A stretch of 64,000 nucleotides of DNA from Acidobacteriota bacterium (GCA_013289835.1 JABCZG010000001.1:248001-312000), one strand, 5' to 3'. Numbered from the stretch's first letter, positions 8,345-17,362 are shown. Program-made: numbers and translations. Notes: generated by a model not told the origin, from the letters alone.

Positions 8345-9670
8345 CTATTGGTCCTGCGATGCGTCTCCCGCTTGCAATGATGCGAGCGCCCTAAGAAGAT
8401 CAAGCCGCCCATTGCCCATATCTGTGCCGATGTATTGAGCATTGGCCAAGGCAGAAGCAGCCATGGACTGATTTACGTCGCTCCGGAGACTCCGCAGAAG
8501 CGCCGCCCCACCAGAAACAAACGGAGCGCTGAACGACGTCCCCCATCCAGCCGAGTAGGTGCTGAAGGGATAGGTGGTCACGATGGCCTCGCCAGGGGCA
8601 GCTACCCAAACAATTTCGTTTCCGTAATTTGAAAACGTCGAACGTGTATCTAGATCGCTGGTTGACGCGACCCCCATCACATCGTTTTGCAAAGCCGCAG
8701 GATAGACTAGCAGCGGAGGACCCTGGCCGTCATTTCCTGCCGATGCCACGCATATCACGTTCTGCCGGTTGGCATAATCGAGCGCATTCGTTAGTTCAGT
8801 AGATGCCGTGGTGAAATCAAAGCTCATGTTGATCACGTTGGCGTTATTCTGAACGGCGTAGTAGATCGCTCGCAAAACATCAGAGAGGTAGCCCGTGCCG
8901 TTGGAACGAAAGGCTTTCAGGGGCAATAGTTGCGCCTTTGGCGCAACCAGGTGGATGACACCCATGACCATCGTGCCGTGGCCGAACGCCGCATATTGGA
9001 AATTTCCATCGAGGACCGCCGCCGTCGATTGATCTAGCACGGCGGCGGTCGATTGATTCACCATCGCCGGCTGGCAATTTTGGCAAGGCGGGGGCGTGGA
9101 TGAAGTAAAATCCGTCATTTCCGAACCGCCGACTTGGTTGCGCGTAAAGTCGTAACCGGGCAGAAGAACGCTCTGCAATGCGGGATGGTTGGGATCTACT
9201 CCGGTATCGATATCCGCGACAATCCCTGTGCCCGCCACATGAAACGTCTGCTGTGCCTCATGGACATGCACGATTTTCGAAGCGGGCTGCTTGGCGTAGC
9301 CGTTCCATACCGTCGTGCCGAAGAAATTTATCGGAGCATTGTCCGTTAGTCCCGGCGGCGGTGTCGTAACCGCATTCAGGCTGCCGACCAAACTGATTAA
9401 ATCATCTAGCTCGGCATCCAAGATTCCTGGGGTGCTTCGGAGGATATTCAGAAAAATCGCCGGATCAATAGTGCTCGGGGTCGTCAGCAGGAGGACTTGG
9501 TTTCGCGTTCCATCGAGGGCGCCTGCCACTCTACAACCCAGTAAATCGCAGAATTCCCCCAGCACGTTTGGAGCTAGAGCAGACCTGACGATAAAGCGGT
9601 TGTCCGCCATCGCAGGCGTTGTCCACAACAGCGCCAATAACGCTCCTGCAAGCCACATTCTTCGTTTCAC
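8345..9670 (-). CDS. secreted subtilisin-family (S8) serine peptidase
   Basis: 441 residues from a GTG at 9670 that follows AAGGAG and opens a signal peptide (VKRRMWLAGALLALLWTTPAMA); an upstream ATG at 9703 is also in frame. A short propeptide-like part precedes the catalytic domain, which has Asp in ADIDTGVDPNHP, His in GHGTMVMGV and Ser in GTSFSAPFVSGGAALL, plus the oxyanion Asn region SAGNDG. An insertion with a doubled STAAVLDQSTAAVLDG lies before the His motif. A secreted or periplasmic protease; substrate unknown. Confidence 0.93.
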   Translation of the reverse strand: MKRRMWLAGALLALLWTTPAMADNRFIVRSALAPNVLGEFCDLLGCRVAGALDGTRNQVLLLTTPSTIDPAIFLNILRSTPGILDAELDDLISLVGSLNAVTTPPPGLTDNAPINFFGTTVWNGYAKQPASKIVHVHEAQQTFHVAGTGIVADIDTGVDPNHPALQSVLLPGYDFTRNQVGGSEMTDFTSSTPPPCQNCQPAMVNQSTAAVLDQSTAAVLDGNFQYAAFGHGTMVMGVIHLVAPKAQLLPLKAFRSNGTGYLSDVLRAIYYAVQNNANVINMSFDFTTASTELTNALDYANRQNVICVASAGNDGQGPPLLVYPAALQNDVMGVASTSDLDTRSTFSNYGNEIVWVAAPGEAIVTTYPFSTYSAGWGTSFSAPFVSGGAALLRSLRSDVNQSMAASALANAQYIGTDMGNGRLDLLRALASLQAGDASQDQ

Positions 9671-10200
9671 GACGCGGCACTCCTTCCTGTTCATACAAGC
9701 CAACTTAGCTAGCCGTTTTCAATCAACAACTTCCGCAAAGTGCCAGACGGCATCCAGCCGAATGGAAGGAATCGCTGGGACGCCGCGCCGGTACTGCCAG
9801 CTAATTAGTGGGAAAATGGGAAGCAAAGAAAGAGGGGAATCATTTGAAATCTCACTAGGGTGAAAACCTGGTTCCACTCAGCGGATGCCGACCGAGCGAC
9901 TTCAGTAGCGAGCGCTACCTTCCTCACTTCGAGTCTTGTGGCGCACTTAGCGAAAGTAGATGGGACAGGCAGAAGGAATAATTTTCATTGGGGCTGCAGC
10001 GTTTACCTGATGCCGTTAGCCCTTTCCATCTTTCGCTCGCTCTTTGCTATGTGAAGCCATTCGTCACGAGCGCAGAAACGTTTGATTAGCCGTTTCAGTT
10101 GCCCACCCAGGTATGCACCTGATGAGAAATTCGAGTCAACAATGGCTTGTCTATATTTCTCTCCACCTGCATGCTCCTTCTTCGATGGGGGGAAACGGTC
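9671..10200. other. 530-base intergenic stretch
   Basis: Between the divergent subtilase and the 10201 gene. No convincing gene is seen. A short frame at 9860-10054 has no ribosome-binding site and an unlikely composition. One small hairpin GTAGCGAGCGCTAC is present near 9905. Presumably it holds the promoters of both flanking genes, none with a consensus I can defend. Confidence 0.5.
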
Positions 10201-10839
10201 ATGATGCAGTTTGAAGCTGAGGAGTGGAGCGTTTTTGCAGGACAGGTGGCTTCTGACGGTTGGCAACAAGCGATGCCGAGCCACCTGGGGACCCGTTGCA
10301 AATCCTCCATGGAGAGAGTAGCTCTTTCGCAGAAAGGAGTCTGCACGAGCGTAGTCGAGACGAGTTTCCAGCCTGTTATGGAAAGGACTTGCACCGTCAA
10401 GCCAACCATTGCAGCGGTTAGCTTGGCGGGTAGCCGAAACGAAACAGGCGGCTCTGTCCAGTTGCTATTCGACAGCTTTTCGCAGCCGAGGCCAGCGGGA
10501 ACACGCTCGGCGGCGATGAGAATCAGGCAGATGCTATACCGAGTAGAACCATATCAGATCGATCTGCACATCGAATTAAAGCCAGAGCAGAATCGCTTGG
10601 TCGTCACTGGGCAACTGGTCGATCTTACCAATCCCGAGCTGGTAGGCCGCGACGTACAGGTCATGCTCTCGGATGGCCGCGAATATATTGTCAACACGGT
10701 GACAAATCAATTTGGCGAATTTATCGGCGAAGTCAAAAACTCCGGCGATTTGGAGATTTCTTTCCTTGGCCGTGGTGGAAAACCGATCGTCATTTTGCTC
10801 CGCGGGCCACTGGATCCATTATCTGGATCGAATGAATGA
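10201..10839 (+). CDS. hypothetical protein with conserved C-terminal beta domain
   Basis: 212 residues from the ATG-ATG at 10201; an upstream in-frame start at 10147 lacks support. The C-terminal half (QLLFDSFSQPRPAGTRS..RQMLYRVEPYQIDLHIE followed by LVVTGQLVDLTNP and EISFLGRGGKPIVILLRGPL) resembles, by recollection, short acidobacterial proteins that often accompany ECF sigma/anti-sigma or CHAT genes. Its beta-strand pattern fits a carboxypeptidase-regulatory-like or transthyretin-like fold. Here it stands alone upstream of the stressosome region. Function unknown. Confidence 0.65.
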   Translation: MMQFEAEEWSVFAGQVASDGWQQAMPSHLGTRCKSSMERVALSQKGVCTSVVETSFQPVMERTCTVKPTIAAVSLAGSRNETGGSVQLLFDSFSQPRPAGTRSAAMRIRQMLYRVEPYQIDLHIELKPEQNRLVVTGQLVDLTNPELVGRDVQVMLSDGREYIVNTVTNQFGEFIGEVKNSGDLEISFLGRGGKPIVILLRGPLDPLSGSNE

Positions 10840-11209
10840 CGGTAGGCTCTTCGTCAAGTTCGGCGCCTTCGGCACGTCGGCCACACAGAGATTGCCACCG
10901 GAAAGAAAATTACCGGACTCGACTCCGAGCAAATCTGGGTTTACGTACTACAGCAAACTGCCGAGAGAGTACTAAGGTCTCTACTTGATTGCCGTCAATC
11001 AGAATGAATGCTACCCAATAGAGTCGCGAGGTAGTTGACGGGGTTTCCAAGCCACGGACCAGGTGACCCAGCACGGGACCATGCAGAGGAACCATCACCG
11101 CGCTAAATCCAGGAAGTTTCCTGCTGAAGAGTATAGATAACGGTTTCTAGCCGAATTAGCGCGCCGCCGCACCTCCCGAGCAACAAGTCTAGGTCTGAGC
11201 GAGAACCCT
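10840..11209. other. 370-base intergenic stretch
   Basis: No gene with a start codon is supported. A frame open from 10846 to 11007 without ATG, GTG or TTG near its beginning gives a protein-like peptide and could be a decayed gene end; it is treated as non-coding. No terminator or promoter stands out. Confidence 0.4.
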
Positions 11210-11527
11210 TTGGACTACGGGCCGAGTGGCAGAATGGAAAGGCGCCTTCCGATTATCGTCGTACTGCGCCTCGCACCAGCAGTAGGTGCGGCGAGCGATG
11301 GAGAGCGGACGTTCACTGATAACATCAGTGCGCATGGCGCGCGCATATTCTCGAACCACGCCTGGCAAGCTGGAGATGCGGTGCGAGTGACTCCCCTAAA
11401 CGAAGACTCAGTTTGGGCGCAGGTAGTTTACTCTGAGATGCTTCCAAACAACCGCTACGGCATCGGAATAAAATTTCAAGATGGCCCCGTCACGTGGTCC
11501 GTCATGCGGAGATATGACGGCCTTTAG
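11210..11527 (+). CDS. PilZ domain protein
   Basis: 105 residues. The c-di-GMP signature is complete: RMERR (RxxxR) near residue 8 and NISAHG (NxSxxG) near residue 38, followed by the beta-barrel strands to RYGIGIKF. A TTG start at 11210 keeps the first Arg of RxxxR, which an ATG at 11234 would lose, so TTG is preferred. A single-domain c-di-GMP receptor, cytoplasmic. It lies just upstream of the stressosome operon and may report c-di-GMP to nearby signalling genes. Confidence 0.8.
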   Translation: MDYGPSGRMERRLPIIVVLRLAPAVGAASDGERTFTDNISAHGARIFSNHAWQAGDAVRVTPLNEDSVWAQVVYSEMLPNNRYGIGIKFQDGPVTWSVMRRYDGL

Positions 11528-11734
11528 AGCAGTCCCGCCCACATCAAAGACCGGTCAAGGTTGTCCATCAACCTGAGATCTGGCTCGGAGCTCAGGTCTT
11601 TACCTGAGGCCGGTTACCGGGGTTTACTTGATTGAGAAGACGCAGTACTGATGGTATTTCGTATCAAGGTTCCTGCGCATTCAGACCGCGAATCGAACCA
11701 AAGTAGAACTGTTCGAACCGAGGAGATAGTCTTC

Positions 11735-12625
11735 ATGCCGAGACGAGAAGGCACGCCCACACCCCCTGATCCAAAGCGAACGGAAGAACCGTCAGAGCTA
11801 CTTCGAGAATTGGTCGCGCACCTGCGACAGAACCGAACGCAATTGCGCGAGGAATGGGTCGTGCGCATCACCGAGACACGCCTGCTCACCGCGATGACCA
11901 AAGAAGAGATCTTCGCGGAAGCAACCTCGGTGTACGACAGTTACGTCGAGGCGCTGGAAACGGAAGCATTCGAAGCGCTGCAAGCTTATGCGCGAAATCT
12001 GTCGGAACGCATCATTCCGCGAGGCGTCGAAACCCACGAAGTCGTGGGGATCGTACTGCTGCTGCGCGACGTCCTGGCACGTTCTCTCTTCGCGAAGTAT
12101 CAGAACGATTTCAAGAAACTAAATCGCATTTTGGACGCCTACGAGCCCGCGGCAAACCGCATTGCAAACACGGTGGCCGTCGGCTTCGTGCAAGAGCGCG
12201 AACGCGTCATTCGCCAGCAGCAGGAAGCGATCCGCGAACTCTCCACTCCCGTGCTGCAGGTTCGCGAGCGGCTGCTGATTCTTCCCATCATCGGCGTCAT
12301 CGACCCGCAGCGCGCCCGCCAATTGACGGAGCAACTCCTCCGCGGAATTCGAACAAACCGCGCGAAAGTCGTGGTCATTGATATCACCGGTGTGGCCGCC
12401 ATGGACCTCACGGTGGCGAACAACCTGGTGCAAACGGTTGAGGCGTCGCGGCTCCTGGGCGCGACCGTCATTGTCACGGGGCTTTCGCCGGAGATTGCGC
12501 AGACACTGGTAACCATCGGTGTGGACCTGGGCAAAATGAATACCGTGGGCGACCTGCAGGGTGGCATCGAGCAGGCGGAAAGACTGCTAGGATACAAAGT
12601 CGAAAAACTAGCGGAGCCGCGCTAA
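11735..12625 (+). CDS. rsbR: RsbR-type stressosome scaffold/sensor (RsbRD N-domain + STAS)
   Basis: 296 residues from the ATG at 11735, which follows GAGGAGA; a longer frame from 11651 lacks such a site. The N-terminal about 165 residues are helical (LLRELVAHLRQNRTQLREEW..YVEALETEAFEALQAYARNLSERI), of the RsbRD-type sensor group and not a globin. A linker helix (RERVIRQQQEAIRELSTPVLQV) leads into a C-terminal STAS domain (IDITGVAAMDLTVANNLVQ..GLSPEIAQTLVTIGVDL). In B. subtilis RsbRA a Thr follows VD at the phospho-site; here MDLT shifts the Thr by one residue. First gene of the rsbR-S-T-X operon. Confidence 0.9.
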   Translation: MPRREGTPTPPDPKRTEEPSELLRELVAHLRQNRTQLREEWVVRITETRLLTAMTKEEIFAEATSVYDSYVEALETEAFEALQAYARNLSERIIPRGVETHEVVGIVLLLRDVLARSLFAKYQNDFKKLNRILDAYEPAANRIANTVAVGFVQERERVIRQQQEAIRELSTPVLQVRERLLILPIIGVIDPQRARQLTEQLLRGIRTNRAKVVVIDITGVAAMDLTVANNLVQTVEASRLLGATVIVTGLSPEIAQTLVTIGVDLGKMNTVGDLQGGIEQAERLLGYKVEKLAEPR

Positions 12626-12646
12626 GCAGAGTGGAGGAAGGACCAG

Positions 12647-13009
12647 GTGGAAGTTCCAATTCTGAAACAGGGAGCGGTCCTCATTGCCACCTTTCAGGCC
12701 GCTCTATCGGACGCGGACCTCAATCAACTGCGCATGGGCTTGGTGCAGCAGGTCGTGAAGTTTCGCTCGCGTGCGGTTATCGTCGACGTTACGGCGATGG
12801 ACGTGATGGATTCGTTTGCATCCCGGACGCTGCGTGAGATTGCGCATATGATCCGGTTGCGCGGCGCGGAAACCGTGATCGTCGGAATTCAACCCGAAGT
12901 GGCTTTTGCGATGGTGCAGCTGGGCTTAACACTGGAAGGCGTTGCGACCGCGCTGGACTTGGAAGAGGGTCTGGCCTACTTGAATGAAAAGTTCAAAACT
13001 ACGAGCTGA
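12647..13009 (+). CDS. rsbS: RsbS stressosome STAS protein
   Basis: 120 residues, GTG start after GGAAGGA. A single STAS domain; the phospho-acceptor Ser of RsbS is kept in VMDSFASR (Ser56). RsbS forms the stressosome core with RsbR and holds RsbT until phosphorylated. The end (GVATALDLEEGLAYL) is the usual last helix. It lies 21 bases after rsbR and 12 before rsbT, in the canonical order. Confidence 0.93.
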   Translation: MEVPILKQGAVLIATFQAALSDADLNQLRMGLVQQVVKFRSRAVIVDVTAMDVMDSFASRTLREIAHMIRLRGAETVIVGIQPEVAFAMVQLGLTLEGVATALDLEEGLAYLNEKFKTTS

Positions 13010-13021
13010 GAGTGAGCCATA

Positions 13022-13426
13022 GTGTCGGTTGGGGAAATCCGTGTGGCTATCAACTCCGACCAGGACATCGTCTCAGCCCGCCAGAAGGGGCGGGCGATGG
13101 CGAGTGAGCTCGGTTTTTCCTCGGGTGACGCCACACTGATTGCCACTGCAATCTCAGAGCTGGCGCGAAATATAGTGTCCTATGCGCGCAAGGGGCAAAT
13201 CACGCTGAAGGGGGTTCATGGTTCCAGTCGAGTCGGAATTGTGGTTATCGCGTCAGACGATGGCCCCGGGATCCTCGATATTCGGCAGGCCTTGCGCGAT
13301 GGGTTCTCCACTTCAGGGAGTCTCGGGCTTGGCCTGCCGGGGGTCCGCCGCTTGATGGACGAATTTGAGATCGATTCCCAACCCGGCCGGGGAACAATTG
13401 TGGCGGTGAAGAAGTGGAGACAATAA
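13022..13426 (+). CDS. rsbT: RsbT anti-sigma-type serine/threonine kinase
   Basis: 134 residues, GTG start. A GHKL ATPase/kinase of the RsbT group: N box ELARNIVSYA, G1 box SDDGPGI and G2 box GLGLPGVRRLMDEF. In Bacillus RsbT phosphorylates RsbR and RsbS, is then released and activates the RsbU phosphatase by binding its N-terminal domain. Here the only RsbU-type N-terminal domain in the operon is on the histidine kinase at 14028. The gene overlaps rsbX by 13 bases. Confidence 0.94.
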   Translation: MSVGEIRVAINSDQDIVSARQKGRAMASELGFSSGDATLIATAISELARNIVSYARKGQITLKGVHGSSRVGIVVIASDDGPGILDIRQALRDGFSTSGSLGLGLPGVRRLMDEFEIDSQPGRGTIVAVKKWRQ

Positions 13427-14031
13427 AAGAACCGATGGTCGAGTATGGCGTAGCCAAATTTGCTCTTCCCGGCCACGGGGAGTCCGGCGATCATCACTTG
13501 GTTTGCTGCAACCGAAGCGGAATTCTGATTGCCGCGATTGACGGGTTAGGGCATGGCGAAGAAGCTGCCAATGCCTCCAAAACTGCGGCGGTGGTTCTCA
13601 AAAGCTCAGTCGGCGAGCCGATTATCTCTCTCGTCGAAGAATGCCATGAGAAACTACGGGCAACTCGCGGCGTTGTGTTGAGCCTTGCTTTCATTGAGCC
13701 TGAACTTGGCATGATGACTTGGCTGGGCGTCGGCAATGTCCAGGGGATGTTGATGCGCTCCGATACGAAGAAGGGAAATGTGCAAGAGACACTTCTTCTG
13801 CGAGCCGGCGTCGTCGGCTCACAACTCCCCGGCCTTCAGGCCACTGTGCTTCCGGTCGTGCAGGGAGATACACTCTTCTTTGCTACGGACGGAATTCGGG
13901 TTGATTTTTCCGTGGGCCTGTCCGCGCGCGAGAATCCGCAAAGGGCGGCGGACAGAATCCTCAAACAGTATCGCAGCGGAAATGATGATGCGCTCGTCCT
14001 GGTCGCGCGGCTAATGGGAATTAATCCATGA
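13414..14031 (+). CDS. rsbX: RsbX-like PP2C/SpoIIE-type phosphatase
   Basis: 205 residues from a GTG inside the rsbT end. A minimal SpoIIE/PP2C phosphatase: metal-site blocks IDGLGHGEEA, GVGNVQG, FATDGI and the terminal GNDDALVLVAR. The absence of a sensory domain and its place after rsbT fit RsbX, which resets the stressosome by dephosphorylating RsbR/RsbS. Its TGA overlaps the next ATG (ATGA), so it is translationally coupled to the kinase gene. Confidence 0.9.
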   Translation: METIKEPMVEYGVAKFALPGHGESGDHHLVCCNRSGILIAAIDGLGHGEEAANASKTAAVVLKSSVGEPIISLVEECHEKLRATRGVVLSLAFIEPELGMMTWLGVGNVQGMLMRSDTKKGNVQETLLLRAGVVGSQLPGLQATVLPVVQGDTLFFATDGIRVDFSVGLSARENPQRAADRILKQYRSGNDDALVLVARLMGINP

Positions 14032-15008
14032 AGATCGCAGTTCGACGAAAAGTTAGGCGGCATGCTGATTTTGAAGAGGAGTACAACTCCGCCCTGAATG
14101 AATACGCCGCGGGCGGAGGCGAAATCGCGCTAGGCCGGGCGTACGAGCTCGGCCGCCGGGCGCTGGGCGAGCAAAAAAGCCTGGTGGAGATGGCTTCCCT
14201 GCATCACCGAGCCATGCTTGGATTGGTGCGAGGCGCGAAAAGTGAAAAGCGCCTGGTGGAATTGCTCCAGGCGAGCACCGAATTCCACGCGGAGTGCATG
14301 TCTCCCTATGAGATGGCACACCGCGGATTCCAGGATGCGGTGAAAGCGCTTCGCCAATTGAACGAGACCCTCGAGGAGGAGATCAAGCGTATCGCCTACG
14401 CCGTGCACGATGAGGCGGGACAATTACTCGTCGCCGTGCACCTCGCCCTGGCTGATGTGGCTTCTGAACTGCCCGTGCCGCAACAAGCTAAGTTCGCGCG
14501 GATAAGGGAATTGTTGAATGAAGTTGAAAAGCATTTGCGGCGCTATTCTCACGAACTTCGACCGACGATTCTGGATGACCTCGGCTGGATTCCCGCGATC
14601 CGTTTTCTGGCGGATGGAATTTCGAAGCGCGCTGAACTGCCAATTCACATCGAATCCAATGTTTCCGAACGGCTCTCTGGCACTGTTGAGACGACTCTCT
14701 ATCGCATCGTTCAAGAAGCCCTGACAAATGCCGCCAAGCACGCGCAGGCAAGCAACGTTTGGATTCGAGCGTGGAAAGAAAATCTTGTTCTGTGTTGTTC
14801 GATCAGGGACAACGGCAGAGGCTTCGACTCAGACGGAACTGATGCAACAGCGAACCGGAAGGGCCTGGGCTTGATTGCGATGCGAGAACGTATAAGCGCA
14901 ATCGGCGGAACATTGCAAATCCATTCCAACCCGGGAAGTGGGACTGAACTTTCCTTACGAATTCCATTGGAGGGTGAACATGTCAATTCGAATCGTGCTG
15001 GCGGATGA
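14028..15008 (+). CDS. histidine kinase with N-terminal RsbU-type domain
   Basis: 326 residues. Residues 14-90 (EEEYNSALNEYAAGGGEIALGRAYELGRRAL..VEMASLHHRAML) match the helical N-terminal domain of RsbU, the docking site for RsbT. The rest is a NarL-family kinase: His127 in the HisKA_3 motif VHDEAGQ, N box EALTNAAKHA, G boxes DNGRGF and GLGLIAMRERI. No membrane segment, so it is cytoplasmic. The phosphatase part of RsbU has been replaced by a kinase, which suggests that freed RsbT controls a phosphorelay. The 3' end overlaps the response-regulator gene by 29 bases. Confidence 0.9.
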   Translation: MKIAVRRKVRRHADFEEEYNSALNEYAAGGGEIALGRAYELGRRALGEQKSLVEMASLHHRAMLGLVRGAKSEKRLVELLQASTEFHAECMSPYEMAHRGFQDAVKALRQLNETLEEEIKRIAYAVHDEAGQLLVAVHLALADVASELPVPQQAKFARIRELLNEVEKHLRRYSHELRPTILDDLGWIPAIRFLADGISKRAELPIHIESNVSERLSGTVETTLYRIVQEALTNAAKHAQASNVWIRAWKENLVLCCSIRDNGRGFDSDGTDATANRKGLGLIAMRERISAIGGTLQIHSNPGSGTELSLRIPLEGEHVNSNRAGG

Positions 15009-15612
15009 CCACGTACTTGTACGCCAGGGCTTGAAATCGCTGTTGGAGAAGGAGAAGTTTCAGGTTGTTGCAGAAGCCTCCGATGGGCAAGACGCGGTTC
15101 GGTTGACGGAAACGCACCATCCGGATATCGCGGTCCTAGATATCAGCATGCCGACACAGAACGGCATAAATGCCGCTCGTGAACTCGGACGGTCCTGCCC
15201 AAAGACAAAAGCAATTCTTCTTACTCAACATGAAGAAGAGCAGTATATCCACGAAGCGCTGGAAGCCGGTGTGAAGGGATACGTACTAAAGAGCCAGGTC
15301 GCAAACGATCTGATTCATGCGATTCAACAGGTCTCTCGCGGAGAGTTTTACCTGAGTCCGGGAATATCGCGCGGACTGGTGGAGGCCTACCGCTCGAAAT
15401 CGGTTAGGCCTGAGGATCCCTTGACCGTGCGCGAGCGCCAGGTTTTGCAATTAATTGCGGAAGGAAAATCCACAAAGGACACTGCTTCCGTCCTTGGTAT
15501 CAGCGTGAAAACGGCTGAATCGCACCGCATGCGGCTCATGCAGAAACTGGATATTCACGAGACAGCCAGCCTTGTGCGCTACGCGGTCCGCCGGGGTTTG
15601 GTCCAGCCTTGA
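14980..15612 (+). CDS. NarL/FixJ-type response regulator
   Basis: 210 residues from the ATG at 14980 after GGAGGGT inside the kinase gene. Receiver domain with Asp9/Asp10, phospho-acceptor Asp54 (VLDISMP), LLTQHEE switch Thr and Lys in YVLKSQV; C-terminal LuxR helix-turn-helix ([36 protein letters not shown]). A DNA-binding partner of the upstream kinase. Its target genes cannot be told from the window; the GGDEF and PilZ genes downstream are candidates. Confidence 0.95.
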   Translation: MSIRIVLADDHVLVRQGLKSLLEKEKFQVVAEASDGQDAVRLTETHHPDIAVLDISMPTQNGINAARELGRSCPKTKAILLTQHEEEQYIHEALEAGVKGYVLKSQVANDLIHAIQQVSRGEFYLSPGISRGLVEAYRSKSVRPEDPLTVRERQVLQLIAEGKSTKDTASVLGISVKTAESHRMRLMQKLDIHETASLVRYAVRRGLVQP

Positions 15613-15672
15613 ATGGGAATGCCCGCGGGCGGTCATCTGTCGCGGATTCCCAACTGATTTCCTGATGGTCCG

Positions 15673-15786
15673 ATCAGTGTAAAAACTGCCGAATCGCTCC
15701 GAGCAAGGCTCATGAAGAAGCTGGACGTCCACGAAACAGCAAGCTTGGTTCGCTATGCCATCCGCCGCGGTTTGATTCAGCCCTAA
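15673..15786 (+). pseudogene. remnant of a second NarL-type response regulator (HTH end)
   Basis: Reading from 15673, the 37 codons before TAA give [18 protein letters not shown] and then [18 protein letters not shown]. This matches the last 37 residues of the intact regulator just upstream ([18 protein letters not shown]..) with about ten substitutions. No receiver domain or start codon precedes it. It is the tail of a duplicated or deleted paralogue. The divergence, mostly conservative, suggests the copy evolved as a functional gene before it was truncated. A small hairpin (GGCCCT/AGGGCC, 15788-15804) follows the stop, without a T-run. Confidence 0.85.
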
Positions 15787-15998
15787 CGGCCCTCCGAAAG
15801 GGCCTGCCTGCAGATGAATTCAGGTGATTTCACTCACTAGAAATGGGTGATTCACTGGATTGAATTCCTTTGGGAACCAGCTATGTTGGCACCAGAGGAA
15901 CGGGCCGCCTCCGTGGACAGAGCCCCCACCTCAACTACCCCAACTACCGAACTGTTCTGACACGGAGGCGGGCCGAATTCATCGTCTTGGAGGAATCG

Positions 15999-16391
15999 GT
16001 GGGAAAAGGGAATCAGCAGAGTTGCCAAGAGAATGGATCTGATATTCGCGATGGGCAACCGGACGCTTCCGAATGGCAAAAGACGATGGTTCATTTGCTT
16101 CGTCATCAAATCATTCTGCTGGCAATGAAGCATGGGCGCGCTCCGCTCTCCGTTTCGCCTGCTCTTTGGAAAGGATTGGCGAGACTCGGAGCGCTAAACG
16201 ATCTTTATGATCTAGGGAGTATTGCGCGACGTCTCTACTTCTTGGGGGATGGGCGCATTCTGCTTGCTGAACTGAAGGCTCGGACCGGCGCGAGATCGTT
16301 CGTGGAAGAGCCCGAAGCAAGCCGGATCGGGATCGCTCCGGAGCATCGTCATAAATACGAGGATGAAAGCAGATACCAATGGGATCAATGA
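15999..16391 (+). CDS. hypothetical helical protein upstream of the GGDEF gene
   Basis: 130 residues from the GTG at 15999, which follows GGAGGA by 4 bases; the same frame is open upstream to 15870 but reads poorly there. The central part (WQKTMVHLLRHQIILLAMKHGRAPLSVSPALWKGLARLGALNDLYDLGSIARRL) is helical; no family recognised. It ends just before the GGDEF start, so it may be co-transcribed with it. Confidence 0.5.
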   Translation: MGKGNQQSCQENGSDIRDGQPDASEWQKTMVHLLRHQIILLAMKHGRAPLSVSPALWKGLARLGALNDLYDLGSIARRLYFLGDGRILLAELKARTGARSFVEEPEASRIGIAPEHRHKYEDESRYQWDQ

Positions 16392-16426
16392 GACCTAAAC
16401 TCAGCAGTTGCTCACGGAGACGGCAG

Positions 16427-17236
16427 ATGGGAATGGGAACTGAATACAATCCAGCGGATGTCGCGCTCTTGAACATGACAGTGGATCCCCACTCCTTGTT
16501 TCGCCGCAGAGTTCCGGGATTGTTGGCTGGCAGAGAAAATGGGGATGCAAATCACGTTTTCCCAACTCTCCTCACGGAGGCAAATCGAGAACTTGCCGAT
16601 TTATTGCGCGACTTGCGCTCGGAGCCCCCCGCTATTGCCGGCGGCGAAAGTCAGAATGGACAAGTCAGTGAGCTTCTGATGCGCGCGGTGCGCTGCGCGG
16701 CAAAACAGTACATGTTGCAAGCGGAATTGGGCAGCCTTGCGCTCACCGATGAACTCACAGGCTTATATAACCGTCGGGGGTTTATGGCCCTTGCAGAACG
16801 CCAACTGAAACTTGGGCGAAGATCCGGGCGGGGCCTGCTGCTGTTTGTGATGGACGTGGACCGCTTGAAGGACATTAACGATTCGTTCGGGCATTACGCA
16901 GGCGACTGCGTGTTGAAGCGCACGGCCGGCGTGTTGGAAGAGACCTTTCGGGATTCCGATGTTGTCGCTCGCTTGGGCGGGGACGAGTTCGCGGTTCTTG
17001 CGATCGAAGCGGCCGGTCACAGCGAAGCCAGTATCAGGGCGCGGTTTTTCGAGCGTTTGAAATCGGTTAGCGCGGAACAGAGTCGCTGTGAAATTTCCGT
17101 CAGTTTAGGCCTCGCACGATTCGATCCGTGTAGCCACGCATCCATCGAAGAATTGATGATGAAGGCCGACAAAGCCATGTACGAGCAGAAGCGGCACCGA
17201 TCGAAATCGCGCTTCGAGACGGCGGCAAATTCATAG
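16427..17236 (+). CDS. GGDEF-domain diguanylate cyclase
   Basis: 269 residues from the ATG at 16427 after CGGAGA (an upstream ATG at 16379 is in frame). The N-terminal about 110 residues are helical and unassigned; the C-terminal half is a full GGDEF domain: LALTDELTGLYNRRGF, MDVDRLKDINDSFGHYAGD, active site RLGGDEFAVL and closing MMKADKAMYEQKR. The product-inhibition I-site RxxD is present as RDSD five residues before GGDEF. It should make c-di-GMP from GTP. Flanked by PilZ genes at 11210 and 17363, which could read the signal. Confidence 0.92.
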   Translation: MGMGTEYNPADVALLNMTVDPHSLFRRRVPGLLAGRENGDANHVFPTLLTEANRELADLLRDLRSEPPAIAGGESQNGQVSELLMRAVRCAAKQYMLQAELGSLALTDELTGLYNRRGFMALAERQLKLGRRSGRGLLLFVMDVDRLKDINDSFGHYAGDCVLKRTAGVLEETFRDSDVVARLGGDEFAVLAIEAAGHSEASIRARFFERLKSVSAEQSRCEISVSLGLARFDPCSHASIEELMMKADKAMYEQKRHRSKSRFETAANS

Positions 17237-17362
17237 GCTCAATAGGGCCTTATGGCTCAGTGAGGAGTACCATCGCTCAACTTTTTTCAGGTTTCGAAGC
17301 TTTCTGGCATCGTCCAGCCCGGTGCCAACGAACGGAATCAAGTTTGAAAGGTTATTTGACAA

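Noticed and set aside
9860-10054. 64-codon frame in the gap after the subtilase
   Set aside because: No ribosome-binding site, atypical composition, nothing recognisable.
10846-11007. 53-codon open frame after the 10201 gene with a protein-like peptide
   Set aside because: No start codon and no recognisable family; could be a decayed gene end but cannot be supported.
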